Of a stretch of DNA of 64,000 nt, positions 18,416-24,979 are shown one piece after another; the first letter of the stretch is position 1; each line of letters starts with the position of its first letter. Source of the stretch: Rubrivivax gelatinosus (GTDB lineage: Bacteria; Pseudomonadota; Gammaproteobacteria; Burkholderiales; Burkholderiaceae_C); the NCBI RefSeq assembly GCF_016583785.1, contig NZ_NRRU01000003.1:33189-97188 (forward strand). The letters are read 5' to 3'. Below the pieces are notes generated by a model, which was not told the DNA's origin, made no database searches, and saw only the letters and a program-made list of their open reading frames with translations. The translations under genes and the position numbers were made by a program.

Positions 18416-19780
18416 TCAGGCCAGCACCGCCCACAGGCCGCAGGTGATCAGGAAGCCGGCCAGGCCGAGCACGGTGGTCAGCACCGTCCAGCTGCGCAGG
18501 CCGTCGGCAACGGAGAGGCCCAGGTAGCGGGTGACGATCCAGAAGCCCGAATCGTTCACGTGCGACAAGCCCAGGCCGCCGAAGCCGATGGCCACCGTCA
18601 GCAGCGCCACCTGCAGCGGGCTGTAGCCGCCGCCGGTGATGGCCTCGGCCAGCAGGCCGCAGGTGGTGAGGATGGCGACCGTGGCCGAACCCTGCGCGGC
18701 GCGCAGCACCAGCGAGATGACGAAGCCGGCGAGGATCAGCGGCAAGTGCGCCGCGGCGATGCTCGAGGACAGCGCGGCGCCGATGCCGCTGGCCGTCAGC
18801 ACCTTGGCGAACACGCCGCCGGCGCCGGTGACCAGGATCACGGTGGCCGCCGGCGGCAGCGAGGACTCCATCACCTGGTTGGTGTGCGCCATGCTCCAGC
18901 CCAGGCGGCGCGCGATGAGCCAGAACGACAGGCCGATGGCGACCATCAGCGCGAAGATCGGCGAGCCGATGAAGGCCAGCACGTTGCGCAGCGCGTCGCC
19001 CTTGGGCAGCAGCGTGGCGCCGGTGGTGCCGATCATGATCAGCGCCAGCGGCACCAGGATCAGCGTCAGCACGACGCCGACGCCCGGGGCATGCAGCTTG
19101 GCGGCGCCGGGCTCGCCTTCGCCGCCGAAGTTCGCGAACTGCTCGGCGGTGGTCGGCAGCATCTCGTAGCGGCGGCGGTTGAGCCACTTGCTGACGTACT
19201 GCGACAGCACGCCCAACGGCAGGCAGACCAGCAGGCCGATGATCGTCACCCAGCCGACGTCGGCGCTCAGCACCGCGGAGCCGCCGACGATGCCCGGGTG
19301 CGGCGGCACGACGACGTGCACCGCCAGCATGATGCCGGCCACCGGCAGGCCGAACTTCACCGGGTCCACCTTTGCGGCCTTGCAGAAGCCGTAGACGATG
19401 GGCACCAGGATGATGAAGCCGACGTCGAAGAAGACGGGAATCGCCAGCACCAGCGCGGCGGCGGTCAGCGCCGCCGGCACGCGCGTCGGGCCGAGGATCT
19501 GCGTGAAGCGGCCGGCGAGGTTCGCAGCGCCGCCGGAGACCTCGATCATGCGGCCGAGCATCGCGCCCAGCGCCACCAGGATGGCAACGCTGCCCAGCGT
19601 GCCGCCCATGCCGGCGATCAGCGTGCCGATGATGTCGCCGATCGGCATGCCGACGGACAGGGCGACGAGCAGGCTGACCAGCATCATCGCGACGAAAGCG
19701 TGGACCTGCCAGCGGATGATCAACAGCAGCAGCAGGGCGATGCCGGCCGCGCCTATGCCGAGCAGGATGGGGGTGGACAT
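18416..19780 (-). CDS. GntP family permease, probable L-threonate importer
   Basis: A membrane protein of 454 residues with about 12-14 hydrophobic segments, typical of the gluconate:H+ symporter (GntP) family. Motifs are VALGAMLGRMIEVSGGA, IPVFFDVGFIILVPIVYG, VHVVVPPHPGIVGGSAVL and, near the C-terminus, RAAQGSATVAILTTCGLL and GFGGLGLSHVNDSGFWIV. As first gene of the otn operon it should import the four-carbon aldonate (L-threonate or a close relative). Gluconate transport is less likely because no gluconate kinase or Entner-Doudoroff gene is nearby. The start ATG at 19780 has a good upstream GAGG. Confidence 0.93.
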   Translation of the reverse strand: MSTPILLGIGAAGIALLLLLIIRWQVHAFVAMMLVSLLVALSVGMPIGDIIGTLIAGMGGTLGSVAILVALGAMLGRMIEVSGGAANLAGRFTQILGPTRVPAALTAAALVLAIPVFFDVGFIILVPIVYGFCKAAKVDPVKFGLPVAGIMLAVHVVVPPHPGIVGGSAVLSADVGWVTIIGLLVCLPLGVLSQYVSKWLNRRRYEMLPTTAEQFANFGGEGEPGAAKLHAPGVGVVLTLILVPLALIMIGTTGATLLPKGDALRNVLAFIGSPIFALMVAIGLSFWLIARRLGWSMAHTNQVMESSLPPAATVILVTGAGGVFAKVLTASGIGAALSSSIAAAHLPLILAGFVISLVLRAAQGSATVAILTTCGLLAEAITGGGYSPLQVALLTVAIGFGGLGLSHVNDSGFWIVTRYLGLSVADGLRSWTVLTTVLGLAGFLITCGLWAVLA

Positions 19781-19848
19781 TCGATTTGTCTCCTCGGGCG
19801 CTTGGAGTGTGTGGAAGGTGCGGCCGCGTACGGGTGATGGCCGGCGCC

Positions 19849-19866
19849 ATGAACCAATCAGTTCAT
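19849..19866. promoter_or_regulatory. candidate GntR-type operator upstream of the threonate operon
   Basis: A perfect inverted repeat with 6-bp arms, ATGAAC-N6-GTTCAT, lies 69 bp upstream of the gntP start. It sits in the AT-rich part of the 318-bp gap between gntP and its probable regulator gene. Position and symmetry suit a dimeric GntR/FadR repressor. Binding is inferred. Confidence 0.5.
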
Positions 19867-19897
19867 ATGGTCATCGTACAAATTTCAGACAGGTTAC

Positions 19898-19913
19898 ACC
19901 CTAGGGTTAACCC
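19898..19913. promoter_or_regulatory. overlapping palindromes, possible second operator
   Basis: ACCCTAGGGT (19898-19907) and GGGTTAACCC (19904-19913) are both perfect 10-bp palindromes sharing four bases, about 120 bp upstream of gntP. They could be a second operator or a site for another regulator. Confidence 0.4.
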
Positions 19914-20098
19914 GTACGCACGTCGTTGAAGCCGGAACGGCGGTTTTGGCCCCCGTTGGGTGCAAAACACGGCGTACAGCGCCCGCCATCGTGGCTCGGC
20001 GCCCCGCGGCGAGGCGATCGGGAACCACACGGATACAGGGCGCCGGACGGCGTTGCAGGCAGAACCAGACAAAACGAGTGCGCGCCGCGGCGCGCGGC

Positions 20099-20872
20099 TC
20101 AACCCGGCAGGGTCGGCGGCACCAGCACCGCGGCCAGCCGCGCGCCGTCCTGACGCCAGAAGCTGGCGTCGGCGTGCTGCAGGCGCAGCATCGCGTTGTT
20201 CATGTGCTGCGCCGCGGCGTGGCGCGCCGCTGGCGCGTCGCCGGCTTCGATGGCTTGAACGACCGCCTCGTGCTCGCGTTTGACCTGCTCGGCGAACTCG
20301 CGGTGGCGGGCTTCGTTGGCGCGCGTCACGCGCGTCACGCCCTGCAGGAACTGGGCGAGGTAGTCCAGCGTGCGGATCAGAAAGGGGTTGCCGGCGGCTT
20401 CGCCGATCGCGCGGTGGAAACGCACGTCCTCGACGGCGCCGTCGCCGCCGCTGGTCACCGCGTCGGCGATGGCCTGCAGCGCCTCGCGGATCGCCTGCGC
20501 CTGCGCCGGCGTGCGCCGCTGCGCGGCGAGTTCGGCGACCTCGGCCTCGAGCGCCCGGCGCAGTTCGATGATCTGCAGCACCGCCTCGCGCGAGGCAGCC
20601 GCCGTCGGCTCGAAGCTCAGCGGCTCGCAGCCGGCGGCGAGCACGTAGACGCCGCTGCCCTGGCGCGAATCGACGAGGCCGCGCGACTTCAGCTGCTGCA
20701 CGGCTTCGCGCACGACGGTGCGGCTGACGCCGAACTGCTGCACCAGCGCCTGCTCGGTCGGCAGCTTCTGCCCCGCGGCCAGGCCGCCGGAACGGATCTC
20801 GGCTTCGAGCGCACTGGCCACCTGATCGGCCAGCTTCAGGCCCGGTCTGATCGTCGAGAAGGAAACCGACAT
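20099..20872 (-). CDS. GntR/FadR family transcriptional regulator
   Basis: A regulator of 257 residues. The winged HTH (about 8-75) includes LEAEIRSGGLAAGQKLPTEQALVQQFGVSRTVVREAVQQLKSRG-type sequence, followed by the wing motif RQGSGVYV. The C-terminal FCD effector domain (about 95-235) carries the LRRALEAEVAELAA helix, the DVRFHRAIGEAAGN motif (metal-binding Asp and His) and REHEAVVQAIEAGDAPAARHAAAQHM. FCD regulators respond to organic or sugar acids. It lies directly upstream of the threonate operon on the same strand, so threonate or a pathway intermediate is the probable effector. I chose the ATG at 20872 over an in-frame TTG three codons earlier. Confidence 0.92.
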   Translation of the reverse strand: MSVSFSTIRPGLKLADQVASALEAEIRSGGLAAGQKLPTEQALVQQFGVSRTVVREAVQQLKSRGLVDSRQGSGVYVLAAGCEPLSFEPTAAASREAVLQIIELRRALEAEVAELAAQRRTPAQAQAIREALQAIADAVTSGGDGAVEDVRFHRAIGEAAGNPFLIRTLDYLAQFLQGVTRVTRANEARHREFAEQVKREHEAVVQAIEAGDAPAARHAAAQHMNNAMLRLQHADASFWRQDGARLAAVLVPPTLPG

Positions 20873-20978
20873 GGACTTCAATGTCTCGTATGGCCGCGGC
20901 GGCCGGCAGCGGCCACCGCGGGCAGCCTCTCAGCTGAGCTTCACTGTAACGCGGCCGGCAGCCCGCGCTGCGCCGGGT

Positions 20979-21776
20979 TCAGGCACTCGCGACGCGGTTG
21001 CGCCCGGCCGCCTTGGCCGCGTAGAGCGCCTGATCGGCGCGGCTGATGGTGGCCGAGAAGCCTTCTTCGCCATGGTGTTCGGCCAGGCCGAAGCTCGCCG
21101 TCAGCGCCACCCTCTGCTCGCCGACACGGTCGATCGTGCTGACCGCGTGGCGGATGCGCTCGACGATGACCAGCGCCTGATCCAGCGGCGTCTCGGGCAG
21201 CAGCATCAGGAACTCCTCGCCGCCCCAGCGTCCGCAGTGGTCGTACTTGCGCAGGCCGGTCTCGACGGCGCGTGCGATCGCCTGCAGCACCAGATCGCCG
21301 ACCTCGTGCCCGTGTTCGTCGTTGACGAGCTTGAAGTGGTCGACGTCCATGATGGCGACGGCGAAACCGCGGCCCAGGCGCAGCGTGCGGTCGTTCTCCT
21401 CGCGCAGCCGCTCCATCAGGTAGCGGCGGTTGCCCAGGCCGGTCAGCGAGTCGTGCATCGCCGCGTCGCGCAGCGCCAGGCTCAGCTCGCGCAGACTGTT
21501 CTGGTAGCGGTCGGAGATGCGCACCAGCTTCTCCAGCCGGCGCACCTGCTTGTCGTACTGCTCCACCAGGCTCAGCCGCTGCTCGCGCGCGACGTGGTGG
21601 TAGCCGTCGGAGATGCGCACCAGGCGCTCGAGGCGCTCGCGCTGGCCCTGGAAGTGGCCCAGCAGCTGCTCCAGCGGCTCACGCAGCGGGCTGTCGCGCT
21701 GCGCCGGGTCGGCCAGCAGCGCCTGGATCGTGGCGACGAGCTCGAGGTCGTCGCCGTAGGTCTTAGGCGGCGCCAT
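20979..21776 (-). CDS. siaD: diguanylate cyclase of the Sia switch (SiaD)
   Basis: A soluble diguanylate cyclase of 265 residues. The N-terminal ~100 residues are helical (two copies of RLERLVRISD/RLEKLVRISD, coiled-coil-like). The GGDEF domain follows: AMHDSLTGLGNRRYL, AIMDVDHFKLVND, and active-site GGEEF at 185-189. The inhibitory I-site RKYD (176-179) lies exactly five residues upstream, so product inhibition is expected. In Pseudomonas aeruginosa, SiaD is activated by binding unphosphorylated SiaC. Here the ATG overlaps the siaC stop by 14 bases, keeping the two products coupled. It is the last gene of siaA-siaB-siaC-siaD. Confidence 0.92.
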   Translation of the reverse strand: MAPPKTYGDDLELVATIQALLADPAQRDSPLREPLEQLLGHFQGQRERLERLVRISDGYHHVAREQRLSLVEQYDKQVRRLEKLVRISDRYQNSLRELSLALRDAAMHDSLTGLGNRRYLMERLREENDRTLRLGRGFAVAIMDVDHFKLVNDEHGHEVGDLVLQAIARAVETGLRKYDHCGRWGGEEFLMLLPETPLDQALVIVERIRHAVSTIDRVGEQRVALTASFGLAEHHGEEGFSATISRADQALYAAKAAGRNRVASA

Positions 21777-22146
21777 CGGCCAGGATCTCGAACGGGAAGC
21801 TGCAGTCTTCCTTGAACTCGCTGGCGAGGTCGAAGACGCGGTCGTTGCGCGGGTCGTAGTACCACTGCACCTCGAGCGCACGGCCTTTGGCGAAGGCCTC
21901 TTCGCAGATGTCGAAGATGTCCATCATCGCCTTGACCGAGCTGGTGTTCATGTAGACCAGGCGCAGCTCCAGCCGCAGCGGCCGGGTCTCGGTGCCGAGG
22001 AAGTCCTCGAGCCAGCGGATGACATCGCCGAAGAACTCGAAGGAGTTCTCCGGATACGAGTCGCCGCGCATCGCCAGCACGCCCTGCTGCCAGCTCGCCT
22101 GGATCTCGGGCGTCGACTGCCCGCCTTGGATTTGCAGATCGTTCAT
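21763..22146 (-). CDS. siaC: SiaC family regulatory phosphoprotein
   Basis: A protein of 127 residues of the family formerly called DUF1987. Conserved features are the GDSYPENSFEFFGDVIRWLEDF-like N-terminal half, the central LVYMNTSSVKAMMDIFDI segment and VQWYYDPRNDRVFDLASEF. The Thr of YMNTSS is residue 68, the same number as the phospho-acceptor Thr68 of P. aeruginosa SiaC. In that system the SiaB kinase phosphorylates it, SiaA removes the phosphate, and only the unphosphorylated form binds SiaD. The gene lies 17 bp after siaB and overlaps siaD. Family membership is clear; function here is by homology. Confidence 0.93.
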   Translation of the reverse strand: MNDLQIQGGQSTPEIQASWQQGVLAMRGDSYPENSFEFFGDVIRWLEDFLGTETRPLRLELRLVYMNTSSVKAMMDIFDICEEAFAKGRALEVQWYYDPRNDRVFDLASEFKEDCSFPFEILADGAA

Positions 22147-22163
22147 CGTGCCACCACCGTCGT

Positions 22164-22706
22164 TCAGATCACCGCCCGCAGGCTGAAGAAGGCCCGGCCG
22201 TCGCCGGCCGGCCGCAGGTCGGCGAGCAAGGGCGCCGCCGACTTGCGCGCCACGTCGATCAGCCCCAGCCCGGCCCCCGAGGCCGCGTCGCCGCTGCGCG
22301 GCCGGCGCAGCTGTTCCTTGTAGGCGGCCTTCAGCTGCGCCTTGTCCAGCCCCGCCAGCTCGCGCACACGCTCGAGCAGTGCGCGGCCGTCGTCCTGCTC
22401 GACCAGGTTGCCGGCCTGGACGATGTAGCTGCCGCTGTCGTCGCGCGCGACCACCACCGTCGCCGCGCCGTCGAGCTCGCCGTAGTTGCGGCTGACGGCG
22501 TAGTGGCGGATGTTCTGCGTCAGCTCGATGTAGACGCCGAACACGTCCATCGCCGACGACGGATGCGCGTGGTCGGCCTGCAGGTAGTTCTTCAGCGCGT
22601 TGCCGATCTCCTCGATCAGGCTGCGCGAGATCGGCCCGTTGAAACACAGCAGGATGCGCCCGCGATTGAAGTGCTCTCTCAGACCGAACAAATCGATGGT
22701 GTCCAT
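22164..22706 (-). CDS. siaB: SiaB family protein kinase
   Basis: A protein of 180 residues of the SiaB family, a stand-alone GHKL-fold kinase. The N-box is visible as IELTQNIRHYAVSRNYGE (Asn in the ATP/Mg site) and the glycine-rich lid as GAGLGLIDVARKS. The remainder (LFGLREHFNRGRILLCFNGPIS, MDVFGVYIE) matches family layout. The kinase phosphorylates SiaC. No His-acceptor or transmembrane region is present, so it is not a classical sensor kinase. It starts 12 bp after the siaA stop, in one transcription unit with siaA, siaC and siaD. Confidence 0.9.
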   Translation of the reverse strand: MDTIDLFGLREHFNRGRILLCFNGPISRSLIEEIGNALKNYLQADHAHPSSAMDVFGVYIELTQNIRHYAVSRNYGELDGAATVVVARDDSGSYIVQAGNLVEQDDGRALLERVRELAGLDKAQLKAAYKEQLRRPRSGDAASGAGLGLIDVARKSAAPLLADLRPAGDGRAFFSLRAVI

Positions 22707-22718
22707 GGATGCTCCGAC

Positions 22719-24710
22719 TCAGTCAAAACGGAACGACAGGATCGTGATGTCGTCGCGCTGGGAACGTTCGCCCTGGTATGCGCGCAGGGCCTGGTCCAGT
22801 GCCTCGGCCTGCTCGCGCAGCGGCTTGCGGGCCACGGTGCGCAGCAGCTCGGCGAAGCGGCCGTTGCCGAAACCGTAACCCAGTTCGCCGCCGGCCTGGT
22901 CGAGAAAGCCGTCGGTGACGAGGTAGTAGGTCCGACCGGGCACGAGCTCGACGCCCTGGTCGGCGTACTCGCCCTGGCGCCGGTCGCCGATGGCGCGGCG
23001 GTCGCCCGGGGCGCTGCCGACGCTGTCGCCGTCGCTCCAGTACAGCGGGATCTTGGCGCCGGCGTAGACCATGCGCCGGTTCTCCAGGTCGACGTAGGCC
23101 AGGCCGGCGTCCATGTTGGTGGCCAGGGCACGCGGCATCTCGCGGTCTTGCAGCATCGCGCGCACCGCGGCGTCGGTCTGGCGCAGCACCTCGGCCGGCG
23201 AGGCGATGCCGGCCCGGTTCATCGCGTGGTCCAGCGCCGAGCGCGCCAGCATCGTCATCAGCGCACCGGGCACGCCGTGGCCGGCGCAGTCGACGACGCC
23301 GATCAGGTAGCGCGTGCCCTCGGCGCGGAAGACGTAGAAGTCGCCGCCGACGACGTCGCGCGGGCGCCAGAGCACGAAGTGGTGCTCGCCGAGCTGCTGC
23401 GTCAGCTGCTGGCTGGGCAGGATGGCGCGCTGGATCAGGCTGGCGTAGTCGATCGAGTCGCTGATCTTCTGGTGCGCCAGGCGCATGTCGCGGTTGGCCG
23501 CTTCCAGCGCTTCGGTGCGCTGACGCACCTCGGCTTCCAGGTTGCCGGTGTAGGCGCGCACCTTCTCCGCCATCGTCGCGAAGGCGCGGCCAAGGTCGGC
23601 GATCTCGTCACGGCCGTCGACCGGCACGCTGACCTGGAAGTCGCCGTGCGAGATCGCGGTGGCCGACTTGTGCAGCCGGCGCAGCGGCCTGATGACGAGC
23701 CGGTTGACCGCCAGCACGAAGGCGGCGAGCAGCAGCGCCAGCGTGCCGGCAGCCACCGCCGCGGCGGTGTTCAGCCAGTCGCCGTCGACGACATGCGCGG
23801 CCTGCAGATCGACCGCGGTGACGACGTGCCACTTCAGCTCGGGCACGTAGGACAGCGCGAGCAGCTGGCGGCGCCCGTCCAGCGTCGCCCAGAGCGTGGC
23901 CACCTGGCCCGGGCGCGCGACGGCGGCGTCCATCGCGCCGGCCAGCGCGGCACGTTCGGCCTCGGGCAGCTGGCCGGCAAGCGTCTGCTCGGCGCGCGCG
24001 CTGCTGCCGGCCTGGTTGGTCGAGATCAGGCTCGTGTCGCGGTGCGCCTGGATGGCGCCGTTGCGCGACAGGATGATCGGCGTGACGCCGGCCTCGGCGG
24101 TGTTGATGAACTCGGCCAGGAACTGCCGCAGGTCCAGCGCCGCGCCGGCCACGCCCAGGGTGCGGGCGCGGTCGCGGATCGCGACGTTGAACCAGACCAT
24201 CGTGACCTGCAGCGGCACGTCGACGTTGACGTTGATGTTGTAGTCCTCGGGGCGGCGCAGCGTGGCGTAGAACCAGGAGTCGTCCGCCTTGGCCGCATCC
24301 AGCGTGTAGCGCGGCTCGGGGCTGAAGGGCTTGCTCTCGTCGTTGAAGTAGAAGTGGCCGCTGAAGGCGCTGGCGATGAAGTAGGCGTGGTCGCGCAGGT
24401 CCAGCCGAAAGGCCTCGGCCTCGCGCAGCGCCATCGCCTTCTTGGCCGGGTCGCCCTCGTCGAGCAGCCACTGGCGCGTGAGCTGCGAGCTGGCCAGGCG
24501 CCGCGCCAGCGCGAGTTCGCGGTTGAGCAGGCCCAGGACCTGCTCGCGCTTCAACTGCGTGTAGTTGCGCGCAAAAGCCTCGCCGAAGTGGTCGCGCACG
24601 CCCTCCACGAGCTGCCAGCCCAACAGCCCGGCCGGCAGCAGCGCCAGCAGGCAGGCTGCGATGAGGGCGAATATCGATTTGGCGCGCAGGCCGAAACCCC
24701 AGGTGGCCAT
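22719..24710 (-). CDS. siaA: membrane PP2C-type serine/threonine phosphatase (SiaA)
   Basis: A protein of 663 residues. TM1 is at about 12-32, followed by a large periplasmic Cache-like sensor (about 35-300, containing DDSWFYATLRRPEDYNINVNV and WFNVAIRDRARTLGVAGAALDL). TM2 is at about 320-340, then HAMP (to ~395), a short coiled coil, and a SpoIIE/PP2C phosphatase domain. Its metal-binding Asp residues appear in RPRDVVGGDFYV, VVDCAGHGVPGALM and the final QRDDITILSF. SiaA dephosphorylates SiaC, switching on SiaD. The ATG at 24710 begins MATWGFGLRAKSIF; sixteen in-frame residues further upstream are Arg-rich and unlikely. It is first gene of the operon. Confidence 0.92.
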   Translation of the reverse strand: MATWGFGLRAKSIFALIAACLLALLPAGLLGWQLVEGVRDHFGEAFARNYTQLKREQVLGLLNRELALARRLASSQLTRQWLLDEGDPAKKAMALREAEAFRLDLRDHAYFIASAFSGHFYFNDESKPFSPEPRYTLDAAKADDSWFYATLRRPEDYNINVNVDVPLQVTMVWFNVAIRDRARTLGVAGAALDLRQFLAEFINTAEAGVTPIILSRNGAIQAHRDTSLISTNQAGSSARAEQTLAGQLPEAERAALAGAMDAAVARPGQVATLWATLDGRRQLLALSYVPELKWHVVTAVDLQAAHVVDGDWLNTAAAVAAGTLALLLAAFVLAVNRLVIRPLRRLHKSATAISHGDFQVSVPVDGRDEIADLGRAFATMAEKVRAYTGNLEAEVRQRTEALEAANRDMRLAHQKISDSIDYASLIQRAILPSQQLTQQLGEHHFVLWRPRDVVGGDFYVFRAEGTRYLIGVVDCAGHGVPGALMTMLARSALDHAMNRAGIASPAEVLRQTDAAVRAMLQDREMPRALATNMDAGLAYVDLENRRMVYAGAKIPLYWSDGDSVGSAPGDRRAIGDRRQGEYADQGVELVPGRTYYLVTDGFLDQAGGELGYGFGNGRFAELLRTVARKPLREQAEALDQALRAYQGERSQRDDITILSFRFD

Positions 24711-24896
24711 CAGCGCGCTCGCTTTCCCGTCGTCTCTTCTTGATCTCTCACGTCTCACCCGGCGCCCGTGTCAGCGAGCCTGTCCGCGGCGCGGGGCTGC
24801 GCCTGCGGCGCCGATTGTCCAGGCAATCGAGGTCGGATCGGAACGTTGGGGCGTCTGGCGATGCGGGCGCGTGAGAGGAGCACGATGCGCGCGCAT

Positions 24897-24930
24897 GAAA
24901 AAGCCCCGGGAAGCGGTGGCGTCCCGGGGG
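24897..24930 (-). terminator. Rho-independent terminator of the TonB receptor gene
   Basis: Read on the minus strand, a stem CCCCGGGA / TCCCGGGG with a 10-base loop is followed by CTTTTT, about 50 bases after the receptor stop. It is a typical intrinsic terminator. Confidence 0.85.
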
Positions 24931-24979
24931 TAAAAGGGACGTCCGGACGCGGCGGCGACCGGGCGTCCCGTGCCTTCGG

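Larger units (their letters stand above)
19781..20098. other. 318-bp non-coding control region between gntR-type gene and gntP
   Basis: I see no credible gene here. From gntP outward it holds a ribosome site, the inverted repeat at 19849-19866, an imperfect palindromic stretch TGGTCATCGTACAA (19868-19881), and two overlapping perfect 10-bp palindromes ACCCTAGGGT and GGGTTAACCC (19898-19913). This density of dyads in one AT-richer block suggests several operator sites for the threonate operon. Clear -35/-10 boxes could not be assigned. Confidence 0.6.
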
